Assembly (NCBI GenBank): GCA_018780025.1
Contig: JADMKH010000261.1
Location: forward strand, 1 to 10,484
From: Thiobacillus sp.
Lineage (GTDB): Bacteria; Pseudomonadota; Gammaproteobacteria; Burkholderiales; Thiobacillaceae
Direction of reading: 5' to 3'
Length of the DNA: 10,484 nucleotides
Below are positions 1 to 6,368 of the stretch, piece by piece. Position 1 is the stretch's first letter. Each line of letters begins with the position of its first letter. Both the position numbers and the translations under genes were made by a program. The notes beneath the pieces were generated by a model that saw only the letters and a list, made by a program, of their open reading frames with translations, was not told the DNA's origin and did not search any database.

Positions 1-72
1 CAGCCCGCAGCGTGCGTCGGCAAAGTATTGCCGACCTACTCCCTTTCTCGGATAAATGATGTCGGATCAATA
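1..72 (-). repeat. Partial copy of a MITE/REPIN-like palindromic element
   Basis: Bases 1-72 are the reverse complement of 4371-4442 with only 4 mismatches in 72, so this is a half copy (cut by the window edge) of the element described at 4371-4500, in the opposite orientation. The outer end is the inverted-repeat sequence ending GGATCAATA at 64-72. Inside it, 16-39 is one of the element's arms, which folds on itself as an 8-bp stem with an AGTA loop (GTCGGCAA / TTGCCGAC). Mobility by a transposase encoded elsewhere is inferred; none is present here. Confidence 0.85.
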
Positions 73-81
73 ATTCAAAAA

Positions 82-172
82 CCGTCATTGCGAGCGCAGC
101 GAAGCAATCCAGCGTGTCAGCTTAATCAATGACCGCTGGCTCGCCGCGTCTCTTCGTTTCTCGCGATGACGG
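82..172. repeat. REP/MITE-like inverted repeat (GTCATTGCGAG family)
   Basis: The ends CCGTCATTGCGAG (82-94) and CTCGCGATGACGG (160-172) are inverted repeats with one mismatch in 13. An inner pair, CCAGCG at 109-114 and CGCTGG at 134-139, extends the imperfect hairpin. Sequences beginning GTCATTGCGAGCGCAGCGAAG recur as dispersed intergenic palindromes in many proteobacteria and other phyla. Dispersal in this genome cannot be seen from one window. It sits directly next to the partial element at 1-72. Confidence 0.7.
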
Positions 173-237
173 AACTAATCAGCGCTTCCTCGGCGGCGCA
201 TAAGAGCTTGTCTGATGGAACGGTTAACGGTTTGAAC

Positions 238-699
238 ATGAATAAAATTTTATTGATCGCAGCCCTGGCTGTTGCCGCTTATTTTTCACTCCTTCCCGCT
301 CCGGGGACGTCAGGCAGCCCTGAAATACCCGGCGGTTCAGGTCATGTTTCAACAGCCGGTGAGCATGCCGACGCTGCGCTTGAACACGCCTTCAGCAATC
401 GCCTCAGCAACCAGCAACTGGCCGGGCAGGGGGTGGTCATCAAGCTGCTGCCCGATGACGACAAGGGGAGTCGTCATCAGCGTTTCATCGTCAAACTGAA
501 CTCGGGCCGAACCCTGCTGGTGGCGCACAACATCGATCTGGCCCAGCGCATCGATGCGCTGCGCACGGGTGATACGGTCGCCTTTTACGGCGAATACGAG
601 TGGAATGCGAAAGGCGGCGTGATGCACTGGACGCACCACGATCCGCAGGGCCGCCACCCCGGCGGCTGGATCAGGCACAACGGACAGACGTATCAGTGA
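238..699 (+). CDS. Small exported protein, DUF3465-like
   Basis: A 153-residue protein of unknown function. The N-terminus (MNKILLIAALAVAAYFS) is a signal peptide or membrane anchor, so the rest is probably periplasmic. A low-complexity linker (about residues 24-50) leads to a C-terminal domain resembling DUF3465: a GQG start, a strand-rich region with an RFIVKL segment, and a closing HH..P.GRH.GGWI....G..YQ signature. This layout resembles small OB-fold-like exported proteins. I chose ATG 238 because the open frame back to 166 begins inside the repeat at 82-172, and 238 is followed at once by a typical signal sequence. No strong Shine-Dalgarno is visible. It reads towards the GGDEF-EAL gene but is separated from it by a sigma-28-like promoter. 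Family assignment is from recall and moderately sure. Confidence 0.72.
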   Translation: MNKILLIAALAVAAYFSLLPAPGTSGSPEIPGGSGHVSTAGEHADAALEHAFSNRLSNQQLAGQGVVIKLLPDDDKGSRHQRFIVKLNSGRTLLVAHNIDLAQRIDALRTGDTVAFYGEYEWNAKGGVMHWTHHDPQGRHPGGWIRHNGQTYQ

Positions 700-730
700 G
701 GGCTGAATTCGGGACCATATTGATAACTGT

Positions 731-757
731 TTAAGAATTGTAAATTCCTGTCGATAA
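731..757 (+). promoter_or_regulatory. Sigma-28 (FliA)-type promoter of the GGDEF-EAL gene
   Basis: TTAAGAAT (731-738), an 11-bp spacer, then GTCGATAA (750-757). The enterobacterial FliA consensus is TAAAGTTT-N11-GCCGATAA, so the -10 matches 7 of 8 and the spacing is exact. It predicts a transcript start near 765 and a leader of about 28 nt before the GTG at 793. Confidence 0.65.
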
Positions 758-792
758 TTCATTATCTCCTCGCCCAATTGGCTTAAATACGC

Positions 793-3126
793 GTGCTAGA
801 AACCGCACCCTTTTCCCGCCTGCTGCGTAAAGCCTTGCTGACGTATTTGCTGATAGGCACTGCTGCGTTGGTTTCTTACGGGCTTTATGGCTGGCAGCGT
901 GAAGAACGGGATGCCCACGATAATCTGCTGACACTTTCCCGTTTTCTGGCATCCGCCTCTCAGGCGTTCTTCGATGAATTGGGAAATGGTTTGGCGCCTT
1001 TGGGCGAACTGCTCGATCAGCCCGCGTTGCGCGAACACCCCGAAATCCTGCGGCCCTATCTTCTGACATTCCAGAATCGACACCCGCAAGTGCGCGCTGT
1101 CGTGGTGTTCGCGCCGGACGGTGAAATGCTGCTTAATACAGCCGTCCCGCCCGGCAAGCCGCTGCCGGACTTTCGCCTGGATCCGCCCTACATCAAGCAG
1201 TTGCTTCTGGATATGTCCAGCCCGTTGCCTTATACCGTAGGGCCGCCTGAAATCGGCAAGGCCATCAAGGTCTGGCGCTTTTCCGTTCGCCATGTGGTGA
1301 GGGGGCGCGATGGCAAGCCCAGACTGCTTGTGCAGGCTGCCATCCCACTGGAAAAAAAAGGCACGTTCTTGCACCAGTTGCCAGTGCCATCGGGGAGTTT
1401 CATCGGCTTGTTGCGCACCGATGGCTACCAGCAGGCCCGTTTTCCGGTGGCAGATGCCAACGCAACCTATGGGCAGCTATCGCCCGGTCCGGTCGCGCGC
1501 ATGATCAAGGCGAATCCGGCAATCACCGCCGGCTATTTCTCAGCCAGTTCTCCCTGGGTGACAGGGGAAAAACAGCGGATCGGCGCATTCACCAGGCTGA
1601 CCGGTATGGACTTGTATGCCTATGTTTCGGTGCCTGCGTCCACGATTGTGGATCGTTGGTGGCGGCATAGCGCTCCCATCCTGATCAGTTTTCTCGTGTT
1701 CTTTGGGATTTGCGTCGTCATTGCTTATCGCGTGACCCGGCGTGAGCGGATGCACAGCAGTGAACTGTTTGAGCAGACCCAGCGGGATGCGCTCACAGGC
1801 CTGCCCAATCGAGGCTGTTTGAATAGCGTCCTGGCGGCGAATATTGCAGCCTCCAGTGCGGGCACAACCCCTTTCTCGATTCTTTTTATTGATCTGGATC
1901 GGTTCAAGGGCATCAACGACACATTGGGGCACGCTGTGGGCGATGCATTGCTGATCAAAGTGGCCGAGCGGATTCAGCCCTTGCTTCGTCGGGGTGACGT
2001 ACTGGGGCGGTTTGGCGGTGACGAGTTCCTGCTGGTATTGCCTGGCAGCGATGAGTCGGGGGCGATATTGACTACCCGTCGGATATTTGACGCGTTCAGT
2101 ATCCCTTTCGAGGTCAATGGCCGTGCCTTGCGCATCACCCCCTCTCTCGGCATCGCGCTTTACCCCAGGCATGGGGAAGATATTGAAACCCTGTTGAAGC
2201 ACGCCGATACGGCGATGTATGAGTCCAAGCGTCTTGGACGAAACGCCTATACTGTTTATGCAGAACAGATGGGTTCGCGGGTACGTGAGCGGCTGGAAAT
2301 GGAACATGAGCTGCGCGACGCCCTGCAAAACGAAGCATTCCAGATCGTTTATCAACCTATCGTCAGTATGCGGAGCGGTGAGGTTGTGGCTGTTGAGGCG
2401 CTGGTGCGCTGGGTCATGCCGGATGGAAGGCTGCGATCGCCGGTCGAATTCATTCAGGTCGCTGAAGATTCGGGTTTGATCATTCCGCTGGGGCAATGGG
2501 TGTTGCGCACCGCCTGCATTCAGATGACGCGATGGGTGTCGTTGGGACTGGATTTCCGGGTGGCGGTGAACCTCTCGACTCACCAGTTTCAGGACCCTCA
2601 TCTAAAAGAAAATGTGATGATCACTTTGCAGGAGACGGGGCTGGATGCTGCGCGTCTCGAACTGGAAGTCACCGAGAGCGCAGCCATGCTGAATCCGGAA
2701 GACAGCATCACCATCCTGGGTGAACTGTCTGCGCTGGGGATACGCATCGCGATCGATGATTTTGGAACGGGCTATTCTTCCCTGGGTTATCTCAAGCGGA
2801 TTCCTGCTGACACCATCAAGATCGACAAAACCTTTGTTGATGGGCTCGGGCATCCGCAAGATGCAACCATTGTTCGTGCAGTGATTGCCCTGGCACGGGC
2901 ACTTGAAAAAGATACCGTTGCAGAGGGGATTGAAACCGAGGCGCAATTCGATGCCATTCAGGCGATGGGATGCGACTCGGCTCAAGGGTACTGGATCAGC
3001 CGACCAGTCGAGGCGGCTGCAATGACCCATTTATTGTCAAAAGGCGCCCGGCTTGTCGCAGCATCCAAAACGCTCTCCAAAGGGGGGGCAACGTGGATAC
3101 ATGCACACGACAAGGCAAGCAAATGA
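793..3126 (+). CDS. Membrane GGDEF-EAL protein (c-di-GMP synthesis/turnover)
   Basis: A 777-residue inner-membrane signalling protein. A first membrane segment (about residues 14-31) and a second (about 293-314) bracket a periplasmic region of roughly 260 residues that looks like a PDC/dCACHE-type sensor. A GGDEF domain follows (about 325-490) with an intact GGDEF motif at 408-412 and an RxxD inhibitory site (RRGD, 399-402) five residues before it, so cyclase activity with product inhibition is expected. The EAL domain (about 510-755) keeps EAL at 535-537, the Asn of VAVNLS, the Glu of LEVTES, the DDFGTGYSSL loop, the Lys of IKIDK, AEGIE and QGYWISRP, all needed for an active c-di-GMP phosphodiesterase. 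The protein could therefore both make and degrade c-di-GMP. The start is GTG with no evident Shine-Dalgarno, chosen because it leads straight into the first membrane helix and lies just after the sigma-28-like promoter at 731-757. The sensed ligand is unknown. Confidence 0.95.
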   Translation: MLETAPFSRLLRKALLTYLLIGTAALVSYGLYGWQREERDAHDNLLTLSRFLASASQAFFDELGNGLAPLGELLDQPALREHPEILRPYLLTFQNRHPQVRAVVVFAPDGEMLLNTAVPPGKPLPDFRLDPPYIKQLLLDMSSPLPYTVGPPEIGKAIKVWRFSVRHVVRGRDGKPRLLVQAAIPLEKKGTFLHQLPVPSGSFIGLLRTDGYQQARFPVADANATYGQLSPGPVARMIKANPAITAGYFSASSPWVTGEKQRIGAFTRLTGMDLYAYVSVPASTIVDRWWRHSAPILISFLVFFGICVVIAYRVTRRERMHSSELFEQTQRDALTGLPNRGCLNSVLAANIAASSAGTTPFSILFIDLDRFKGINDTLGHAVGDALLIKVAERIQPLLRRGDVLGRFGGDEFLLVLPGSDESGAILTTRRIFDAFSIPFEVNGRALRITPSLGIALYPRHGEDIETLLKHADTAMYESKRLGRNAYTVYAEQMGSRVRERLEMEHELRDALQNEAFQIVYQPIVSMRSGEVVAVEALVRWVMPDGRLRSPVEFIQVAEDSGLIIPLGQWVLRTACIQMTRWVSLGLDFRVAVNLSTHQFQDPHLKENVMITLQETGLDAARLELEVTESAAMLNPEDSITILGELSALGIRIAIDDFGTGYSSLGYLKRIPADTIKIDKTFVDGLGHPQDATIVRAVIALARALEKDTVAEGIETEAQFDAIQAMGCDSAQGYWISRPVEAAAMTHLLSKGARLVAASKTLSKGGATWIHAHDKASK

Positions 3127-3439
3127 GCGCAACTGTCGCAGTCTGGACGAGCGGGTTTATACGCACAGACTGAGACAGTCTTCGCGGCGACTGCGGACAA
3201 ACGTGAAGTCGCAGCTTACGATTTGGCTTCGATGAAATAGCCTCGCCCCGGCTTTCCACGCCCTGCAGATAACGACACCGCGTTAGCCGGCTGTCAGTTC
3301 GCCTGTGGGCGCTACGCTCGCTGCACGCGGCAGCGATTACGCTCACATGCAAGGACGCTGCGCTCAATCGGACGTCCGGGTGCTTGCATGTGGAAGGATA
3401 GGCTGGCGCGGGGCGCAGGCAACAGGCGGCCTGCCCCGC
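3127..3439. other. Intergenic region rich in dyad symmetries, no gene seen
   Basis: Over 300 bases without a convincing gene. It holds several inverted repeats: AGACTG-AGA-CAGTCT (3167-3181); CGCTGC-ACGCG-GCAGCG (3319-3335); a perfect 10-bp pair CACATGCAAG (3344-3353) / CTTGCATGTG (3383-3392) enclosing the palindrome CGGACGTCCG (3369-3378); and a GC-rich hairpin at 3408-3439 (7+4 paired bases with a 2-nt bulge) ending one base before the -35 box of the next promoter. None has the T-tract of an intrinsic terminator. It could be a degraded repeat cluster or a regulatory region. Confidence 0.5.
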
Positions 3440-3466
3440 TCAAGGCTGGGTTCTGCGGGCCGCTAA
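3440..3466 (+). promoter_or_regulatory. Sigma-28 (FliA)-type promoter of the first HDOD gene
   Basis: TCAAGGCT (3440-3447), an 11-bp spacer, then GCCGCTAA (3459-3466), 7 of 8 matches to the FliA -10 and a TCAAG-type -35 as known from Pseudomonas. The same arrangement precedes the paralogue at 4525-4551, and the two promoters share AAGGCT, GGGCCG and a following ACCC. The predicted leader is about 66 nt. Confidence 0.65.
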
Positions 3467-3539
3467 CCCTGACAAGAAAACCTGAAATGATTCGGGTGAA
3501 GTCAATGTGAACATTATGCCGAAACGTCAGGAGATGAAG

Positions 3540-4376
3540 ATGTCGCAGCAACCGGAAGACATGAATGGCTGGCTCGCTGTTTTTGCGCAGGCTGATATTC
3601 CTGTTTTGCGTCAAACCGCCCTCGCGCTGGAAAAACTGCGCGCCGATCAACGGCTGCTCAACGCCAGCAGTATTGCCGATGTGGTGACGGACGACCCGCT
3701 GATGACGGTCAAGCTGATGCGCTATATGCAGGCGCACAAATCACGTCATCAGATGCAGGAGCTGCTCGACGTCAAGCAGATGTTATTGATGATGGGCATG
3801 GAGGCTTTTTTTCGTGAAGTGCCTGCCACGCTTATTGCTGAAGATCAGTTTGAAGGGCATGCCGATGCGCTGGCCTGTTTTTTGTCGACAGTCCGGCGTG
3901 CACAGCGTTCAGCGTATTACGCTGCCGATTGGGCGCAGCGCATCCACAACCTGCACGCCGAAGAAGTCAAAGTGTCGGCATTGCTTACGCATGTCACTGA
4001 AATACTGATGTGGTGCTTTAACCCGGGACCGATGATCGAAATCAGAAGGCGACAGGCGCTCGACAGAAGCCGACGGAGTCGCGGTGTGCAGATGCAGGTG
4101 CTGGGCTTTGCCGGCATTGATTTACAGCGCCAACTTGTTATCGACTGGAAACTGCCTGCGTTGCTGCTGAATTTGATGGACCCGGATCAAGCCGGGTTGC
4201 CGCAGGTGCGCAACGTGACCCTGGCCGTGAGTCTTGCCCGCCACTCCGCCAATGGTTGGCATGACGCCGCCCTGCCCGACGATTTTCGCGGAATAGCCGA
4301 GTTCCTGCACATGGAACCCCACAAGGTGATGTCGCTGGTTAAGACGGGCCCTGCAGCAAGGTTACGCGGCTATTGA
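3540..4376 (+). CDS. HDOD-domain signalling protein, copy 1
   Basis: A 278-residue cytosolic protein resembling the HDOD domain, an HD-fold relative without the metal-binding catalytic residues, usually found in bacterial signalling. Visible family features are the helical block at residues 42-63 (NASSIADVVTDDPLMTVKLM region, like the SAxxIAxxVSxDPxLTxxLL pattern), DVKQMLLMMG at 77-86 (the place of the AIxxLG segment), and a helix at 145-163 where a true HD enzyme would have LLHDIG but here reads LLTHVTEILMWCF, so no phosphohydrolase activity is expected. The start at 3540 is set by AGGAG at 3529-3533 six bases upstream, and it makes the protein exactly the length of its paralogue at 4675-5511. 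Upstream GTG and ATG codons at 3507, 3516 and 3534 are less well placed. The Tyr and stop codons at the end lie inside the terminal repeat of the MITE at 4371. The promoter suggests expression with flagellar genes; partners and output are unknown. Confidence 0.85.
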   Translation: MSQQPEDMNGWLAVFAQADIPVLRQTALALEKLRADQRLLNASSIADVVTDDPLMTVKLMRYMQAHKSRHQMQELLDVKQMLLMMGMEAFFREVPATLIAEDQFEGHADALACFLSTVRRAQRSAYYAADWAQRIHNLHAEEVKVSALLTHVTEILMWCFNPGPMIEIRRRQALDRSRRSRGVQMQVLGFAGIDLQRQLVIDWKLPALLLNLMDPDQAGLPQVRNVTLAVSLARHSANGWHDAALPDDFRGIAEFLHMEPHKVMSLVKTGPAARLRGY

Positions 4377-4500
4377 TCCGGCATCCTTTATCCGAGAGAG
4401 GGAGTAGGTCGGCAATATTTTGCCGACGCACGCTGCGGGCTGTCGGCAAAGTATTGCCGACCTACACATGCAATCCCGTTTAATACGTGCCGGATCAATA
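4371..4500 (+). repeat. 130-bp MITE/REPIN-like element with nested palindromes
   Basis: The ends are a perfect 13-bp inverted repeat: TATTGATCCGGCA (4371-4383) and TGCCGGATCAATA (4488-4500). Inside, 4405-4428 and 4442-4465 form a second inverted repeat of 24 bp with one mismatch around a 13-nt centre; each arm is itself a small hairpin (TCGGCAA / TTGCCGA with a 4-nt loop). No coding capacity. The outermost TA on both sides would fit a TA-target transposon end, but that is only suggestive. The left end supplies the stop codon of the HDOD gene, and an inverted half copy lies at 1-72. Confidence 0.85.
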
Positions 4501-4524
4501 ATCGAGCCCTGGGACGCGCGGCCC

Positions 4525-4551
4525 TTAAGGCTTGGGCGATTGGGCCGATAG
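4525..4551 (+). promoter_or_regulatory. Sigma-28 (FliA)-type promoter of the second HDOD gene
   Basis: TTAAGGCT (4525-4532), an 11-bp spacer, then GCCGATAG (4544-4551), 7 of 8 matches to the FliA -10. It lies just beyond the MITE. The leader to the start codon would be about 115 nt, with a short hairpin TGATC-CGGC-GATCA within it; no known riboswitch pattern was recognised there. Confidence 0.65.
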
Positions 4552-4674
4552 ACCCAGTAAGCGTCCTGAATCGCTTTTGCGGGGAGGGTGGGTGCTTATC
4601 TATCGGATGTTCGAGGTAATGATCCGGCGATCACCCCACAAAATAATGTCACGCTGTATTGATGAGGAGGGCTG

Positions 4675-5511
4675 ATGATGCATCAAGCAAAGAGCATGAC
4701 AGATTGGCTCGCTTTATTCGGGCGAGCCGATATTCCGGTTTTGCGCCACACGGCGCGAGACCTGGAGCAACTGTGCGCCAATCAAGGCCTGCTCAACGCC
4801 AGCAGCATCGCCAATGTGGTGACCGATGATCCCTTGATGACGGTGAAATTGCTGCGCCACATGCAAATGCACAAGCGGAATAGCCAGGCTTACGAACTGG
4901 TCGACGTGAAGCAGATGTTGCTGATGATGGGGCTGGATAGCTTTTTTCTGGCGGTTCCCGCGAAACCGATGGTGGAAACGGCACTGCGTGGTCATCTTGA
5001 TGCGCTGGTCTGTCTGCTGCAGACTGTGCGGCGTGCACAGCGCGCAGCGGAATATGCATTCGACTGGGCGCTGCGCCTGCATGATCTGCATGCGCAGGAA
5101 GTGCTGGTTTCAGCCCTGCTTTCGCATGTCGCAGAGATGCTGATGTGGTGTTTCAATCCCGGGCAAATGCTCGAAATCCGCAAGCGCCAGATGGCCGATT
5201 CCACCTTGCGGAGTGCGGATGTGCAGCAAGCCGTCATGGGGTTTACCGGCGTCGAGTTGCAGCGTCAGTTGATACAGGTATGGAACCTGCCCGAGTTGTT
5301 GCAGAACATGATGGACCCCGCGCTTGCACAGGCGCCCCGGGTGCGCAATGTTGTCCTGGCAGTCAACCTGGCACGGCATTCCGCTCAGGGCTGGGATAAC
5401 GCAGCCCTGCCGGACGACTATCGTGAGATCGGCGTGTTGTTGCGGATGGAGCCGGAAAGGGTGAAGTCTCTGGTCATTGCAGCGCCCACTTCAGGGTCAA
5501 ACCCTTCATAG
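4675..5511 (+). CDS. HDOD-domain signalling protein, copy 2
   Basis: A 278-residue paralogue of the protein at 3540-4376. A hand alignment needs no gaps and gives about 171 identical residues of 278 (about 61%). The strongest blocks are NASSIA.VVTDDPLMTVKL (41-59), DVKQMLLMMG (77-86), TVRRAQR (117-123), LMWCFNPG (156-163), and VRNV.LAV.LARHSA.GW (223-240). The C-terminal ten residues are unrelated, as is the N-terminal tip. As in copy 1, the HD catalytic signature is absent. AGGAGG at 4665-4670 lies 4 nt before the first ATG and 7 nt before a second ATG at 4678, so the true start could be either. It converges on the FlhG-like gene with only 20 bp between stop codons and no obvious T-tailed terminator. 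The conserved residues suggest both copies are under selection; the function is unknown. Confidence 0.85.
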   Translation: MMHQAKSMTDWLALFGRADIPVLRHTARDLEQLCANQGLLNASSIANVVTDDPLMTVKLLRHMQMHKRNSQAYELVDVKQMLLMMGLDSFFLAVPAKPMVETALRGHLDALVCLLQTVRRAQRAAEYAFDWALRLHDLHAQEVLVSALLSHVAEMLMWCFNPGQMLEIRKRQMADSTLRSADVQQAVMGFTGVELQRQLIQVWNLPELLQNMMDPALAQAPRVRNVVLAVNLARHSAQGWDNAALPDDYREIGVLLRMEPERVKSLVIAAPTSGSNPS

Positions 5512-5531
5512 CACTTTGGTTTTGCACCGGT

Positions 5532-6368
5532 TTACGCGGGCTTGGGGATAACGGTTTTTTCCAGCGTGCGGGCAAGTTGGGCAATGGCCTTTCCGGCGGG
5601 GCAATCAGGCGTGTGTTGCATCATCAGCTGGCGCCGCATGATCGCCTGGCGAACTTCGGGATCGACAGGGATATCGCCCAAATGAAGCAGTTGGATGGGG
5701 TGCCCAGGATCGGTTGCAACGAAGCGGTCCAGCACCTGTTGCAGTTGATTTGTGATCGCCTGGCCCGAACCCGGACGGGTGGACTGATTGACGATAAGGC
5801 GAACGGTTTGGCGCAGTTGCTGGCCCACCAGAACCTTGATCGTGGCATAGGCATCGGTGAGCGAGGTGGGTTCGGGCGTGGCAACCATCAGGACTTCCGA
5901 TGCCAGCGAAACCGCAAACAGCACGACGTCCGAAATCCCCGCGCCCGTATCCATCAGTACAACGTCGTAACGCGGGACCAGGCTGCCGATGATGCGCAGG
6001 AATTCGTCGCGCACCTCGGTGGTCAGACGCGAATATTCCACCATGCCGGAGCCGGCCAGCAAAACGGAAAACCCCCCCGGCGCGGGCAGGATGGCATCTT
6101 CAAGTCTGGCTTTGCCCGTGAACACATCGTGCAGCGTGATTTTGGGGTGAAGGTTGAGCACAACATCCAGATTGGCCAGCCCCAGATCAGCATCAAGCAC
6201 CAGCACCCGGTGGCCACGCCTGGCCAATGCGGCAGCAAGGTTGGCGGACACAAAGGTTTTGCCCACCCCGCCTTTGCCACTGGTAACCGCAAGTACCTTG
6301 CCCAGGGGCTTCAAGGGAAGCCTGAGTGAATTCTTGTTTTCTGCGGCGGGGATCAGAACATCATTCAT
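5532..6368 (-). CDS. FlhG/MinD-family ATPase (flagellar number/placement regulator-like)
   Basis: A 278-residue P-loop ATPase of the MinD/ParA class. It has the deviant Walker A KGGVGKT (residues 32-38, signature Lys at 32), Walker A' DADLGLANLD (59-68) and a Walker B strand ending LMDTGAG. The DLGLANLD wording, the PTSLTDAYA.IK segment and the C-terminal ..IPVDPEVR.AI... stretch are closer to FlhG/FleN/YlxH than to cell-division MinD. FlhG proteins control flagellar number and location, often with the GTPase FlhF. No flhF, fliA or other flagellar gene is next to it, and the N-terminal DQA-type segment of some FlhG proteins was not seen, so it may be an extra, specialised copy. ATG 6368 is chosen because it overlaps the stop of the upstream GGDEF gene as ATGA, implying translational coupling; a GTG four codons earlier is possible. 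Confidence 0.85.
   Translation of the reverse strand: MNDVLIPAAENKNSLRLPLKPLGKVLAVTSGKGGVGKTFVSANLAAALARRGHRVLVLDADLGLANLDVVLNLHPKITLHDVFTGKARLEDAILPAPGGFSVLLAGSGMVEYSRLTTEVRDEFLRIIGSLVPRYDVVLMDTGAGISDVVLFAVSLASEVLMVATPEPTSLTDAYATIKVLVGQQLRQTVRLIVNQSTRPGSGQAITNQLQQVLDRFVATDPGHPIQLLHLGDIPVDPEVRQAIMRRQLMMQHTPDCPAGKAIAQLARTLEKTVIPKPA

Noticed and set aside
1..72. CRISPR or tRNA-like structure
   Set aside because: The palindromes belong to the repeat shared with 4371-4500; there are no regularly spaced direct repeats and no cloverleaf.
166..237. Longer start for the DUF3465-like protein
   Set aside because: The added 24 residues begin within the palindromic repeat at 82-172 and precede an obvious signal peptide.
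1540..2601. 353-codon open frame on the minus strand
   Set aside because: Lies opposite the well-supported GGDEF-EAL gene; the translation is low-complexity and His/Gln/Arg-rich with no recognisable family.
4552..4674. Possible c-di-GMP riboswitch in the leader of HDOD copy 2
   Set aside because: The leader is long enough, but the conserved GEMM-I or GEMM-II core bases were not found; only a 5-bp hairpin is visible.
5490..5531. Possible bidirectional terminator between the converging HDOD and FlhG-like genes
   Set aside because: AGGGT-CAA-ACCCT makes only a 5-bp stem, lies inside the HDOD coding end and has no T-tract on either side.
5577..6329. 250-codon open frame on the plus strand
   Set aside because: Antisense shadow of the FlhG-like gene, whose Walker motifs settle the coding strand.
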